A stretch of DNA of 64,000 nt from Bathynomus jamesi (taxonomy: Eukaryota > Arthropoda > Malacostraca > Isopoda > Cirolanidae), in assembly GCA_023014485.1 (NCBI GenBank), contig JAJOZX010003218.1, forward strand, positions 102,001 through 166,000, read 5' to 3'. The notes under the pieces were generated by a model. That model worked only from the letters and a program-made list of their open reading frames with translations. It had not been told where the DNA came from and ran no database searches. Positions within the stretch are counted from its first letter, which is position 1. Each line of letters opens with the position of its first letter. Made by a program: the position numbers and the translations under genes. Below are positions 1 to 12,085 of the stretch, piece after piece.

Positions 1-107
1 ACAGAACTATGTATAAAAAAATAATGCAATTATCAACTACCAAACAATTACTAACTCTACGATACAATCGTGTAATAGCTAACAGTTATACAGAACAGTT
101 TGTATCT

Positions 108-1810
108 TCAAAATTTTTGCCTCCTAGATTTTTTCTGGGCGAAATCATCAATAACATCATCAAATGAAATCTCCCTGCCAACGTCCTGGTTGATGCTTAT
201 GAGGCCAAGGCCACTGAGGCGATCCTGCCCCATTGATGATCTGAGGTAGTTCTTGATTAGCTTCATCTTAGAGAAGCTCCTCTCGGCTGACGCTACTGTC
301 ACAGGTAGAGTGCAGGCAATTCTTAGTGCAACCCAGAGATTGGGGTATAGTTCCTCCAGTTGCTTCTGATGAATGAAGGAGAGAAGCTCCAATGCAGTCA
401 TGTTGTGTGAAGGTAAAGTCGGCAAGTTCTTAATTTCGAGGGCCAGTTCTCTTCCATCAATGTCAGAGTCAGCTCCAGAGCTCAGTATCTTAGAGAGCTT
501 TTCACACTTGCAGGACAAGTCTTCCTTGTTCATTGTGGTGAAGTTTAGGAGAATCCCAAATATGTCCCTCACATCATCTAATGTTTTGAATCTCTCATTT
601 ATCGACCCGATGGCACAATCCACCACCACATTGAAAAATTTGACTTCCAGCCTCTTTAAGGCTTCTGTAAATGGTTCGTCAGGAGCTTCGTAAGCAAAGT
701 GCTTTTTTGTGGATCTGAGCCTCTTCTCCTTCAGCACAGCCTCCACATTCATTTCCTCACACATGTCCCTAGCTACGACTTGTGCTGCAACAAAACCTGT
801 GTTTCTGTAGCTGGTGAGCGAGTCTTTTGTTTTTGTGAGGAGGTTGACTGCCATATCAAACTGCATTGTAGGAGACTGCAGAAGTTTGGTAAATGGTCCT
901 CCCAGTTTTTAGCCGCAGTTCCAGATCCTTCCATGTTGCCATGTAATCTGCATGTTCTGAACTATTTTCATGGCCTTTCAGAAGCGAACCAACGTTTATG
1001 CGGTCTGAAAGTCCATCCGTAATTAGTTTGTACGACTTCCTTGAAAACACCTTGCAGCAGAAGCAATAAAGATCGTCATTCCTTCTAGAGTACATCAGCC
1101 AGCTTCGCTTTATTTTTTCCCCATTAATTAATGTTCTGTACATGTAATGGTGATGAAAGCTTCTACCGTCCTCTCTTTTAGGGAATGTGAAATCTGGACT
1201 GATTTGAAATGGTCCTCGAGACACCAGATCTGTCTTCAAGGCATCTGACAGGACAACTGGCCAGTCATACGGATCAAGTGGTGGAGCAGATCTTGATTCT
1301 TGTTGCTCAGTAGTAATGCTTGTGTGTGGTGTTTGAAGCTGAACAGAAGATGGGCCACTTGTTGGTTCATCAGGCTCTACTTCTACTGGTGTTTGAGGTT
1401 GCATAGAGGATGGTCCTGCTGTTGGCTCATGATGCTCATCAGGCTTTGCTGAGGATGGCTTTTCCAAATATTTCAGTAGTGCTCCTGAGAAGAACATAAC
1501 ATTACATATTCTGTTAGATTTTGCTAAAATACTCTTTCTTATCTTGTTTGATAACTGATCTGTGTGAACAGAATTTGAGGTGATCCATTAAATTTCACAT
1601 TTCGAAATATTATAAATATTACAGAGACTAGCTTACTCTACACGATTCCTGAGCACTTTCCTAGCTTGATGGTCTACCTAACCTAGTTGCCTGAACTGTA
1701 ATCATAAGAATATACAAGTGGCACATCTCACCTGTGCTACTGGAAAGCTTCTCCTCCTCTATTTTCTTCTTTTTCCGTTTTTCAGCTCCTGATGGATAAT
1801 GTCGTTTCAT
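108..1810 (-). pseudogene. hAT transposase with intron, internally deleted
   Basis: Exon 1 runs 1810-1732 (MKRHYPSGAEKRKKKK..., lysine-rich) and ends at a GTGAGA donor. Exon 2 resumes at 1484 after a TTCTTCTCAG acceptor, and the phase joins cleanly to ALLKYLEK. Exon 2 holds a TTF-type zinc-finger region (DLYCFCCKVFSRK, then LLKGHENSSEH) as in ZMYM1-like proteins of hAT origin. Near 860 the frame changes and the central RNase H part is missing, so the N-terminal domain runs directly into the C-terminal dimerisation domain (LPVTVASAERSFSKMKLIK, about residues 190-215 of the second piece). Family members are usually 600-800 aa; about 450 remain. The protein cannot be active as it stands. Confidence 0.85.
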
Positions 1811-1875
1811 TTTCCAAGATGCACCAAGTCACATCTAGTTAACCACAACTAATCTGCTAAATAATAATAATCATG

Positions 1876-1913
<38 letters not shown>

Positions 1914-2274
1914 TGTTATAATTGTAACGTTAATCAGATACATTCAAATAATCAGACCATTTAGGTTTTAACTAACAAAATTCACATTATCTGAAAAAGA
2001 TGAGAAAAGAATTAATAAACTTGAAAACATAACGAAAATAATGGTAGGTTTTAAAGTGTTACAAAATCTCTTAATAATTAGTAAATTAGTGAAATAATGT
2101 TTTACAATACTAGAAAAATTAAGCATTTAGGAACGTATAAGCATATAGTAAGAATAAAGTTAAATAATATCGAAATAAGATCTCACAATAGTTATTTACA
2201 CATAACGACCAAAACGTTTCGTTTGTCAGCGTTTTATCACATTTGTCTCATACAAAAACTTTAATTAATACAAC

Positions 2275-2321
<47 letters not shown>

Positions 2322-2340
2322 TAATATTAATAATAACTTC
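1811..2340. repeat. AT-rich leader of hAT element with two (AAT)n tracts
   Basis: This stretch lies between the transposase exon 1 and the GC-rich terminus. It holds AAT/ATA trinucleotide runs at about 1857-1913 and 2271-2335. No ORF is supported. Confidence 0.7.
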
Positions 2341-4059
2341 AGCTATTTTCCTATTCTTGCCCACTGAGCTATGACCTGGGAGCCTGTCTCGGGGCCCCCT
2401 AGTAGCAGCGGGGCCCTAAGCGGCCGCTTAGTCTGCTTATGCCAGGAAACGGCCCTGACCGTACGGATATTTGTTACATCTTCTATTGTAAAATCTGACG
2501 TAAAAAATTCGTTTCGCAGAGTAGCCATTTGCTTGTGGAAACTAACTCACCGTGAGAATTTCTCAACGATCCCAAGGCGCTCTTTACAGGGTTCCTGTCG
2601 TTCACGTATTGAAAAAATCGCTTGGGTTTTTTTTGCCGTCACGAGCTATGAAAATTTCAAATCGCGCTTGGACTTTTTTATTACGTTTTTCGCTTCATGC
2701 CTTAAAGATATATAGTGGTTTCGTAATCGTAACCACAAATTGTCTTTATCGCACTTATGTAGCCTATAAGCACTATCTCTACTCTTTATAATATCCTCTA
2801 CTCTAGAAGTAAGCCACAAGGGCTTGTCATTTACTTTCGCACGCTTAATCTTGTATGGTACACATTCCTCATTTATAGTCCTAAACACTGTTTCAAACTA
2901 TTCCCACATTATTTTTGTGTTGGAGGTCCCCATTACGTTTTTCCATTTGACGCGTGACAATTCATTTCTAAATTTACAAAAGTCTGCGCGCTGGAAGTCA
3001 GGAATTTTAATCGAGTTAGTTGGTTTCGAGTGACTTACCGAGAGGACAAACTACTATATTGTGATTGCTATTACTTAACGGTTCTATTACATGAAGATCA
3101 GTGATAAGCCTATCATCCGTAGTTATTACTAAATCTAAAATACTGTCGAACCTCGTAGGTTCCCAACCTTTTGAATAAGAGAGCTATCCTCAAGGAAATT
3201 AACTAAACGGTTACCTTCCGCGTCTCCCTGCATTGTATCGTAATTCACGTTAGCGCAATTAAAGTCACCTATAATTAATTCCTGCTCACTACCTACTATT
3301 CTATTTAGATCACGCTATAACGCTTCTTCCGTATCAGCTGGTTGATTAGGGGCCCTATATATAACGGCAACAACAAGTTGAACTCGCTCAATTTAAGTTC
3401 TGTTATAATCGAATCTATCGGTTGTGGAATTCTGTGCTTTAATTCTGTAGCTTTCGGAATATTATCTTTGATATACAGCATAACACTCCTCCTCGCCTAC
3501 CTATTCTGTTTTCAACAAAAAGTCTATAACCTCTAATTTGATACTCCCCTACAAAGTCACGTGTTTCAATGCTAAATCACAATTCATTTATCGCAATTAA
3601 ATCATAGTCTTTGCAAGCAATTAAAGAAAAAAATTCGTTTATTTTGTTTCGTAGGCTAGGAGCATTTAAAAATAGAACCTTCAAATTGTTTTTAAAACCG
3701 CGTTTCCTTAACGCGCGCAAGGTAAATTAATATTTTTTGGCCTGTAATTAAAGAAAATTACGCCGGGACCAGTCGAGTTACGGCAGCCTGAAAAGAAGAA
3801 ACCGTATTATGAAGTAATCTTCTTAAACGCGCAGCTCCAATGTCATAAAGATGAAGTCCATCTCCAAGAAACAAGTCCCTCCTGTCGTAGAAACTGTTGG
3901 CAGAGACTTTAAGTTATTGTTAATATAGGTCGCCTTGCTGTAGAACTCGTTACGTTGGATAGTTCGAGGAAGTATACCTGTTAAAACACTGTTATTAGTT
4001 TTCCTTTAATCGCTCTAACAAGTCCCTTTACCTAGCCAGCAGCTCTTCCGATCTAGAAT

Positions 4060-4554
4060 TTAAAACGTTATTAGTACTGACATGAATAACATACGTGGTG
4101 TCCTCAGAGACCGATTAAAACTACTCGTTATATCCTCCACCCTTGCACCAGGGTAGTAGCAACAGCGCCTACGACGGGGCTTTCTTCCAATGAATTCCTC
4201 GAGCTGCCCTCGAACATTGGAATCACCAACGAGTCGCATTTCCAGCTCATCAGCGTTTTCGAAACCTAAAACAGAAAAATTATTGTTTGTTATTACTGGT
4301 AGACAAGTCTTAGGTTGTCTCAATGGGGCTCTATTACGCACTTGAATGAAGGGTCGGGAACTAGAGGACGAGAGAGGGCTATTAGAACTATTTATATCAT
4401 TCGTATAAACTGAGGCAGGAGGGGCCGTTACTGAAGAATAACTCCTCTTAGAATGGATAAGAGATTCTAATTTCGCCGTAAGGAGCATCAGCCTTTCTTC
4501 AAGTCTCACCCTGGCCTTCCTGTCACGCTGTAGCTCGTTCTTCAGGAAATCCAT
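4060..4554 (-). pseudogene. CR1 ORF1 remnant (coiled coil and SGNH start)
   Basis: The first about 30 residues are a charged coiled-coil-like segment (RLEERLMLLTAKLESL). A linker follows, then the SGNH block-I-like motif MRLVGDSNVRGQLEEFIG. The complete copy at 40312-41247 shows the same order, but here the frame ends after the equivalent of VEDIT, so the rest of the esterase-like domain is lost. The N-terminal CxxC pair of the complete copy is also absent, replaced by the minisatellite upstream. Confidence 0.8.
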
Positions 4555-4577
4555 GTTCGAGCATCACCTGCAAACTA

Positions 4578-4715
4578 ATTGAGCATTATTATTTGCTATT
4601 AACTATTTGCTATTAACTATTTGCTATTAACTATTAACTATTTGCTATTAACTATTTGCTATTAACTATTTGATATTAACTATTTGATATTAACTATTTG
4701 CTATTAACTGCCATG
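4578..4715. repeat. 14-bp minisatellite inside CR1 copy 1
   Basis: The unit CTATTTGCTATTAA is repeated about nine times with small variants (GATATTAA). It sits where the complete CR1 copy has ORF1 N-terminal coding sequence rich in AATAAT, so it looks like a local expansion within the element. Confidence 0.75.
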
Positions 4716-5599
4716 CTATTAACTAATTAAATTCGCGTTTGGAAATTAGTAGTGTGTTAATAATAGTAATCTAATAACGATGCAAGTCCCCGGAAATAAG
4801 TAAAGAGCTATTAATAAATAAAACGTAGGTCTACCGCGTGCTTAGTTGTGAGGTCACCAGCGCAAGCCCGCAAAAACGTTCTTGAAACGCAGACAGGTTC
4901 CTGTAACACAAAATTGTACCGAACGAATATATACATAATTAAGCTACCGACGAAAGTTCTGCAAAAGGAAAAGTACGAATAAAGAGGGATAAAGATACAA
5001 GGCAATTTATGAATAATAAAAAATAAAAAAATAAAAACTTATCTGCTAGCTTTTCGGCCGAATTTTCCCCATGGAGGGTGACTACACCCTACTTGATGAT
5101 CTTTAGCAAATCAAAATCAACTTTATTAGACCACGTTTTCTAATAGATTGGAATTTAACACATCTCGAACAAAACAAAACAAGCCACATGTACTCGCCTT
5201 GGTTTAATGAAGTAAATATAATAATAAAAGTCAATAAATAAAATATATTCTTTTATGAATAATTTATAACACGAGGTAATTTAGTTAAGAAGGCACCGAA
5301 CACTATTATTTTAAAGATACTTTGACCGAAATCACTTATTCACTTGGTAACACTGGACACTCGATAAAAAACGTCTGTTCACAAAGAAAGACAGATCACT
5401 TCTGAAAGTGATGACTGATGAGGAATCATTGTCGGAACATCTGAAAGGTTCAACTGTGAAGGGTGAGTCACGACGAAATGTCATAACTTCGGGAGTTTAT
5501 AGCAGAGGTCATTCCCATTCAAAAACTCCATATGAACATAGGTCCGATTCTTAACGCCAAGGGCGCTTCATACCAATATTTACTATAAAGTGCCACAGA

Positions 5600-7216
5600 G
5601 ACAAAAATCTTTCAGACACTTTTTTTATGAGCAGTAAGTTTCATTTTCTCCTGGAAGAGAAAGATCTTCAAAGCATAGGTAGCTTTGGCCATCCAGCGAG
5701 CTTGATCAAGAGCTCCTGGAGCTCTGATGTTGTGCTTCTTAAGCAAACTTCCTCCCAGGAAAATTAGAGAAAGATGGAGGAATTTCACTGTAGTCATCTC
5801 TTGAGAAGCTGCTGTTCTGAAGAGCGTCGGAGAGGTACTGTATCATCTCTTGACAAAGTTCCCACAAGTTTCCTTCAAAAAGTTCCATTCCTGCTGATAT
5901 AAAGTTTTCTGTATTGATAACTGGCCATTGCACCATGAATCGCTTAAACAATGAGACTTGTGGTCCTTTCGAAGGTTCAAGAATAATAGAAAATACGTTA
6001 GCCAAAAAGACTTCATACACATGATGACGACATGCTATCCACGTCAGACATCAGCTCAGTATTTGATGCTGTTGTATCAAATACAAGCCCCTTCAATTGG
6101 TTTCTCAAGCCCCATTCATCCAATATCCTGAGGCAGACATCAGCTTGTGTTTGTCCCGTTCCGTGAGGGATGAGTGGAACACAAGTAGTTTATTTTCTCC
6201 TCCTGAAACAACGATTGCGATGCGGTCCACATTTTCATGTCCCTCTGTTATATCAGGAAGCATTTTCCCATCCCAGTGAAGCAGAAGCGGAGTGTCAGGA
6301 GAAAAGCTTGATTTTTCAGCAGTTGCGATAGTTTCACGAGCTTTAATTCAAGGTCGACGATTTGTACTTCGAGAAAGTGACATTGAACTCAGATCATGGC
6401 CAAGAGACTTAGCTGATGCTGTAATAACAAAGGCGGCATTGCGATCTCTTAGATTAGCACGGTCGAGTGCCTGGGCTACCTCATCTGAGATGACTGTTTT
6501 CTTGCATTTGGAAGGAGGGTTCGATGATGATTTAGATGGACGACACGATGCATCAGAATCCGTGGACGAGGAGGAAGAATCCCCATTGGTTATCACTTTG
6601 TCAGGTGACATAAGATGATATTTCTTTTGCTTTTCATCGTTGCTTCGCTTTTTTCTATTATATTCAGATTCTTCTCGTTGCCTCTTCCGATCCTTCTTTT
6701 AACCTTTTAAGCCAAGGCTCGATCAATGCCTCCAAAACTGGCGCAGGAACGATCTTCTCTCTGCTTGATAAGGAATTCATTGTCCTCTTCGTTAGTCATT
6801 ATCGTTAAGGCTTCTGCTCTGACGACATCGAAAGTGTCTTCAAGATCAGCATTAAATACTGCCACTTTCATTTGTATACTTTCTGAGGATGACTTCCTAT
6901 TTTTATTTAGAGCATAATATTGTTCGAATAGTTTTCTCAGTTTCCTCTCAGCATTGTCCGATCTTTGAGTTGGAATCCTTGCTTTATCCCAGATATAAAG
7001 AACAGCAGAGACAGTCTCTTTCAAGCTTGCAGTGACTGTTCGTTTTTCCTCGATGTGATGAAATAAGAACTTGCTTAACACTTCACGCTTTGAAGGCAAT
7101 CGCGAGGTTAGAAGATCTTTTGGAGGTTTTTCCAATGAGCCAGGTACTGGCAGAACTTTGGGTCGGCCGTTTGGCGTCCACCATGGAGATGAGTGACTGT
7201 AACAAGCAGAAAACAA
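5600..7216 (-). pseudogene. Decayed DNA transposon of the FDTTASNT family
   Basis: The minus strand opens after an acceptor-like TTGTTACAG at about 7200 with SHSSPWWTPNGRPKVLPV and a basic N-terminal region to 6707. In shifted frames it continues with a serine-rich linker (6348-6611), a DGKMLPDI-like motif (about 6260), VFDTTASNTE (about 6060), SKGPQVSLFKRF (about 5950) and APGALDQARWMAKATYALKI (about 5690). The same motifs occur in the same order in the better copy at 8958-11466. There are many frameshifts and stops. The family appears to be a DDE-type transposase, but I cannot assign a named superfamily. Confidence 0.7.
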
Positions 7217-7408
7217 ATCAATAATTTAATAACTTACATTTATAACTCTATACTAAATAACTTATATTTATCAGTCTCTTTCCTACAATGAGGTATGTAA
7301 ATGAAAAGAAAAGAACCTCATCTAAAATCGCATATTTTAAACGCGGCTCCGTCCATTCATATGTATATTTATTGTATAATGTATATACATAATAAGACTA
7401 TTATTATA
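7217..7408. other. AT-rich spacer, nothing recognised
   Basis: No coding signal is seen. It may hold upstream intron or leader sequence of the decayed transposon. Confidence 0.4.
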
Positions 7409-8185
7409 CAGGGTGTCCCATAAGTCCGGCATCATAGGAGAAATTCATATTTTTCTATTTCTACAAACCATAATTCATATTTTTCTTATGCTCGGGATGC
7501 CAATTTCCCGTCCACCATTCTGTTCAGTGACGAGGCTGTTTTTTGGAAATGGTGAGGTAAATCGACAGAAGACCCACTACTGGTCTCAAAACAACCCTCA
7601 CTGGTATACCTCTTCAAAGGAACAAGGTGCATCTCGGGTGATGGTATAGTGTGGCATTTGGAAGGATCGCATCATAGGCCCCCCTCTTTTTCGATGAACA
7701 TGTCACTGGAGGCACCTACCTACGTATGCTCAAGGAAGAAGCGTTTCCCAGTGTCTTGAACGAAGAAGGAAATTTCCCAACATGGTTCAGCAAGACGACG
7801 CTCCTGCATATTACAGAACCCAAATAAGGAAATACCTGTACCAACAATTCCCTGGTCATTGGATTGGACGTCGAGGGCCTGTGAAATGGCCAGCTAGAAG
7901 CTCGGATCTCACGCCACTAGATTTTTATCTCTGGGGCCACTTGAAAGCGCTGGTATACGCAGAGAAAATTAGGAGTGTTCAACATTTGCGGCAGCGCATT
8001 ATTAGGACATGTAACACCATTACTCCTGAGACATCATTCACCGTGTGCTTGCTGACTGGGTATCACGTCTGAATTTGTGTATTAAAAACAATGGTGGACA
8101 TATTGAACACGTTCTGTAAATAAAAGCTTTTGTTTTGCCTTTTTTTATTATTTTTCCTATGATGCCGGACTTATGGGACACCCTG
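7409..8185 (+). mobile_element. Truncated DD41D mariner with intact termini
   Basis: Inverted termini start CAGGGTGTCCCATAAGTCCG at 7409 and end with its complement at 8185, and both flanks carry the TA target dinucleotide. The right terminus pairs with the left over about 45 bp (the left continues GCATCATAGGAGAAA). The 777-bp element lacks the transposase N-terminus, so it is an internal deletion product that could only move with a transposase supplied in trans. Confidence 0.9.
7525..8072 (+). pseudogene. Mariner DD41D transposase, C-terminal part
   Basis: The visible frame has FQQDDAPAYY (second catalytic Asp), WIGRRGPVKWPARSSDLTPL and LTPLDFYLWG (third Asp), with 41 residues between the two Asp, the DD41D signature of Tc1/mariner. 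The upstream piece RPPFCSVTRLFFGNGEVNRQ holds the region of the first Asp, but the motif is damaged (SDEA is read as VTRL). A frame break occurs near 7650. The DNA-binding N-terminal half is missing. Confidence 0.85.
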
Positions 8186-8673
8186 TATATGGATATGCTA
8201 CAAGTATTTTATACGTATGTAGTTATATGCAAAGAATATTTAATATATACACTAAGTTATAGTTTATATACATTTCACTATATATACTATGCATGTAGCA
8301 GCTTTGGAGCTCCTAAATATGCTAAAATAATTCATAATATGAATAGTCAACATTTATATATACTGTACATATTATATATTTAATGAGATTTTAATTCCCA
8401 AAAATACACGAAGTTTATTTCTGCTTTATCACGAAATCAATGTTTCACCCACATCATAGAGCTGCCTACTACACACTGCATTAAGAGGCCCCACATTTCC
8501 AGCCTTTGCTTGTCAAAATCTGCAAACTCAGGGTGAATCAAGTCAGTGCTTGATTCAAGGTCACTCAACCCAAGATGAATTAATATGTGGGTTTTGTACA
8601 TGTATAATTTTGTATATTGTGTATCCTTTGCAGCTATCTCTCGTAACCTAGATTAATAGTGTGTGTATATATA

Positions 8674-8714
<41 letters not shown>
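8186..8714. repeat. AT-rich spacer ending in (TA)n
   Basis: No gene is seen. A TA/GT dinucleotide run at about 8660-8714 abuts the left end of the next transposon. Confidence 0.6.
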
Positions 8715-8719
<5 letters not shown>

Positions 8720-8957
8720 CCGTTTCACGATTATATGGTAATTTTTCAAATTGAATTTTGATAAACGCACACACTTTTATTTTTTTATATAAAGGAAGAA
8801 AACAAATAGACAAAATATCATTTTATTTGAATGATAAAAAGGCACCCCTCAGATGGCACTTCTTTTACATTAATGGATAATTAGAGCAAATATAAGACTG
8901 AACGAAAAATATGTTTTAAAACAAAGCGACTTAAATTCTATTTAAGACATATATTGA

Positions 8958-11466
8958 TTAAGAATATAGGGATTTCAGTGGCTGAGGGACCTCCTTTCTC
9001 TGATTTTCAATGATTTGAAAGGCCAGTTGTCTCTCTTCCTCACTCTTTGTGAGCTTCTCATTAAACTCTGTAGCCAGTTTGACTCCTCGTTCAGCACAGT
9101 CGTTGATTACTTTGACTGCCATGACCCGATTACGGTGCTCCTCAATGTCTTCAAGTTTCTTGGGAATTTCTATTTTCAAACACTTGAAGAAGTCTTGTGT
9201 TTGAGTTGTGACAAAACTGGTAATCTTTAAGTCATTGGGGTTTTGCAACATTCGGGGGTCCACCTTTCTTGCCCTCACTTTTCGAGGAGGCGCGTGGTGA
9301 AGGTTGTGGAGCATTAGAACCTTATCATCTTCAGTCACGAGGTTTGAGAAAAAGCCAAATCCTACAAGATCCTCACTCAAGTACCAACCATGGTTCTGAA
9401 GTTTTTTGAGGGCTGTAGCACCCACTTCCTTATCAACCTGGATCTTGTAGATATGTAGCATCTTGAGAAGTCTTGTGTTTGAGTTGTGACAAAACTGGTA
9501 ATCTTTAAGTCATTGGGGTTTTGCAACATTCGGGGGTCCACCTTTCTTGCCCTCACTTTTCGAGGAGGCGCGTGGTGAAGGTTGTGGAGCATTAGAACCT
9601 TATCATCTTCAGTCACGAGGTTTGAGAAAAAGCCAAATCCTACAAGATCCTCACTCAAGTACCAACCATGGTTCTGAAGTTTTTTGAGGGCTGTAGCACC
9701 CACTTCCTTATCAACCTGGATCTTGTAGATATGTAGTATCTTGAGGAGGGCCAAATCATTTGCTGGAGCATCAATTCCAACTGGAGATGTATACCAAGCT
9801 TGAAGATAAACTGTCACTGAAAAGGCGTTTATTCGTATCAGAGCTTGTTTTTCATGAGGGGTGAGAAGGAATTGGTTCCTAAATAAGTAATTTTTAAGGA
9901 ATAGATGCCCTTTCCCATCCATCTAGCTCTGCTGTAAGCTCCTGGGTAGTGGAATCTGCTATCAGAGCCTTTATTTGTTTTAGGCATTGGACAACCAAGG
10001 AAGATAAGTGCAAGTTCTAAGTATTCCCTGTAGTCACCTCGAGTGTGGCCCTCTTGAAGTTTGGAGTTGATGAAAGAAATAAGCTTGTCTCTGTGCTTCA
10101 AGATCCAATGATCTAAAGATTCTGAGGTGAGATCATTGGGTTCATAGGGCTTGTAATTCTGCTGATCAATGTTATCCCAACAATCTCTGAATCGATTGAA
10201 TAAGGGAATTTGTGGACCCGAAGAAGAGAAAAACATGTCAAAAACTGCAGTGATAAGAAGCTCGTGGATATGGTGGCAAAATGCCAGAAAAAGGAGTGAT
10301 CTCTGAAGGGCCTTTTGGATGATGGTACAAGCCCCAGCATGGATACCTGTATTGCTTGCAGTAGTATCAAAACAAAGGCCTGCTACCCACTCATTTACTT
10401 GTGGCCATTGCTTCAAGACATCTAAAACTGCTCTCCCCATTTCTTCTCCCGTTCCAGAAATAAGCTTTGGAATAGACAGTAATTTTTCTAATTCGCCTGC
10501 ACCAGTCACAACAATGGGCATTACATCAATCTTACCCCCATGCATGGATGGAAGAAGCTTTCCATCAAAATGAATTATTAAAGGGGTATTTGGTTGGAAA
10601 CTGGCTTTAATGTCTTCTCCCATCTGCATCCGTGTTGATCGCCGAGACCTGTAGATAGAGGATGATGAAAGTGTGATCTCTTCAATTTCCACTCCAGCAG
10701 CTGAAAGGGCAGGTGCCACAATGTGCATAGCAGCTCTTGCAGATGTTCCAGTGCGGTCCAGAGCAGCAAAGAACTTTTTATCCGTAACAATTACACCTGG
10801 TTCAAGCTTCTCCTTTTTTGAAGATGATGATGAGAGTGCTCTGTAGAACAATTCATCACCAGATGATTCTTCACTTCCTCCTGAACCGGAATTTTCACAT
10901 TGGTTGAGATCCACAACCTTTGTCAATTGCTTCATTTCTTCCTTTGATTTCCTGCGAAGTTTTTCCATTCTTTCCATGCTTATCTGTCGTGCTTTTGCCT
11001 TTCTTGAAAACTCCTTGTCTTCTGGACCCATAATCATTTTTCGATCGTTCCTTTGATCCTTAAGAAAATCTTTATCCTCCTGCAATTTTATTTCTGTTTC
11101 CACTTCTGAATGAGCTACATCGAAAAGCTTCTTTAAGCTGATGACAAATTCTGCTTCATTCTTCTCTTGGGTAGGAGTTCGTCGAGTTCGGTTCTTGACC
11201 AGCCCTTCATGCTTATTGTAAAGCCTTTTAAGCTTTGAGACAATATAAGGCTTGTGGGATGTAATTAAGGAGGCTTTTTCCCACATAGCAATAACTTCGT
11301 TGGCTACAGTTGCGCAAGCTACAGAGACATTTTGCTTTCCCACCTTAATGTGATAAAAAAGACGTTTAAGGACATCACTGTTAGTTGGAAGCTGCTTCTC
11401 AGAAAAACCCTCTTCCAGCACTTGTCCGACCAACCAGACTTCACACTTGTTTCTGGTTTTTGCCAT
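8958..11466 (-). pseudogene. FDTTASNT-family transposase, two frame breaks
   Basis: The start is chosen at ATG 11466 (MAKTRNKCEVWLVGQ), which follows an acceptor-like CCCTCAG. An N-terminal helical domain with many charged residues includes EDKDFLKDQRNDRKMIMG (about residue 150). A serine-rich linker follows, then IIHFDGKLLPSMHGG (about 300), GLCFDTTASNTGIHAG (about 367), FLAFCHHIHELLIT (about 390) and YPGAYSRARWMGKGIYSLKI. The two Asp motifs suggest a DDE/RNase H fold, which is an inference. One frameshift lies near 9890. A 278-bp tandem duplication then shifts the frame again near 9465. The C-terminal piece (8958-9461) ends in a charged helical tail. The intact length would be about 750 aa. 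Confidence 0.75.
9191..9746. repeat. 278-bp tandem duplication in transposase
   Basis: The segment starting AGTCTTGTGTTTGAGTTGTG at 9191 recurs at 9469, nearly identical to about 9740. The period of 278 bp is not a multiple of three, so the second copy breaks the reading frame. Confidence 0.9.
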
Positions 11467-12023
11467 AATTCTGAGGGAAAAAGTTTTACCACCTGTTAGT
11501 CTTAATAATAATATAATATAATCATTAATCACTCGCCTAAATTATATTATGACTTGATTACTGTAAGAAAGTTGTAAAGTAACATGAAGTAACCTTTCTA
11601 GAACAGTAAACTTGTGAAAATATCAGTAATTATAGATGAAAAAGCAAATAAAACATCATATAATCCATAAAGGGAAAAAATGGAAATTCTAGAATAGTTA
11701 TCCTGAAGGAAGAATTTTCTAGAATTCTCTCTAAAGAATATAGGGGGGTTATTGGACCATTCCTGAAAAATGACCTACTTATCTTCCAATTTTATTTATG
11801 AATTTTATATACCAAATTTAAGAGGACATCACAAAATAAATAAATATATTTGCCAGAAAAATGAAAATTTTCTCATGAGGGGTAAAATAGATATGCATTG
11901 AGGGGTGGGATAACAATAAGCTCTTGTCTTAATATTTTGCATGAAGTCTTTATTCATGACATATTACTTTTTTAGTATATGTGCGTTGAGCCATCATAAA
12001 TTTCGATTTTTCGAAACGGCCTA

Positions 12024-12042
12024 ATATATACATATATATATA

Positions 12043-12084
<42 letters not shown>

Positions 12085-12085
12085 A
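12024..12085. repeat. (TA)n/(TG)n microsatellite
   Basis: A dinucleotide tract lies between the transposon end and the CR1 3' end. Confidence 0.85.

Larger units (their letters stand above)
1..2457 (-). mobile_element. hAT element (ZMYM1-like), one end outside window
   Basis: The 5' terminus on the minus strand starts CAGGGCC at 2457 and continues with a GC-rich end (about 2385-2457), a form I know from arthropod hAT elements. It carries a spliced transposase on the minus strand at 108-1810. The sequence beyond 2457 is CR1, and the CR1 reading frame breaks exactly there, so the element was inserted into that LINE. ACCGTACG at 2458-2465 is the candidate 8-bp target duplication; its partner lies to the left of the window. 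The 3' terminus is not visible. Confidence 0.75.
2458..5420 (-). mobile_element. CR1 LINE copy 1 (minus), cut by the hAT insertion
   Basis: The minus-strand translation follows the better copy at 39796-44813. ORF1 remains at 4060-4554. Endonuclease and linker remnants lie at about 2900-3700 (GDFNCANVNYD is readable). The region before the reverse transcriptase lies at 2458-2890 (INEECVPYKIKRAKV). Many frameshifts and stops are present. The 5' leader near 5270-5420 matches the leader at about 39820-39930. The missing 3' half is explained by the hAT insertion at 2457 and should lie to the left of the window. Confidence 0.85.
8715..12025 (-). mobile_element. FDTTASNT-family DNA transposon, nearly full length
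   Basis: The minus-strand 5' end reads TTAGGCCGTTTCGAAAAATC (about 12005-12024); the other end starts TTAGACCGTTTCACGATT at 8715. These form short inverted termini of about 12 bp. Both ends lie in (TA)n, so the target duplication cannot be fixed. The transposase reads on the minus strand at 8958-11466. The region from 11470 to 12000 is AT-rich leader without ORFs. The foldback at 22037-24116 has similar ends (TTAGGGCGGCTCG) and a related N-terminal frame. Confidence 0.75.
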
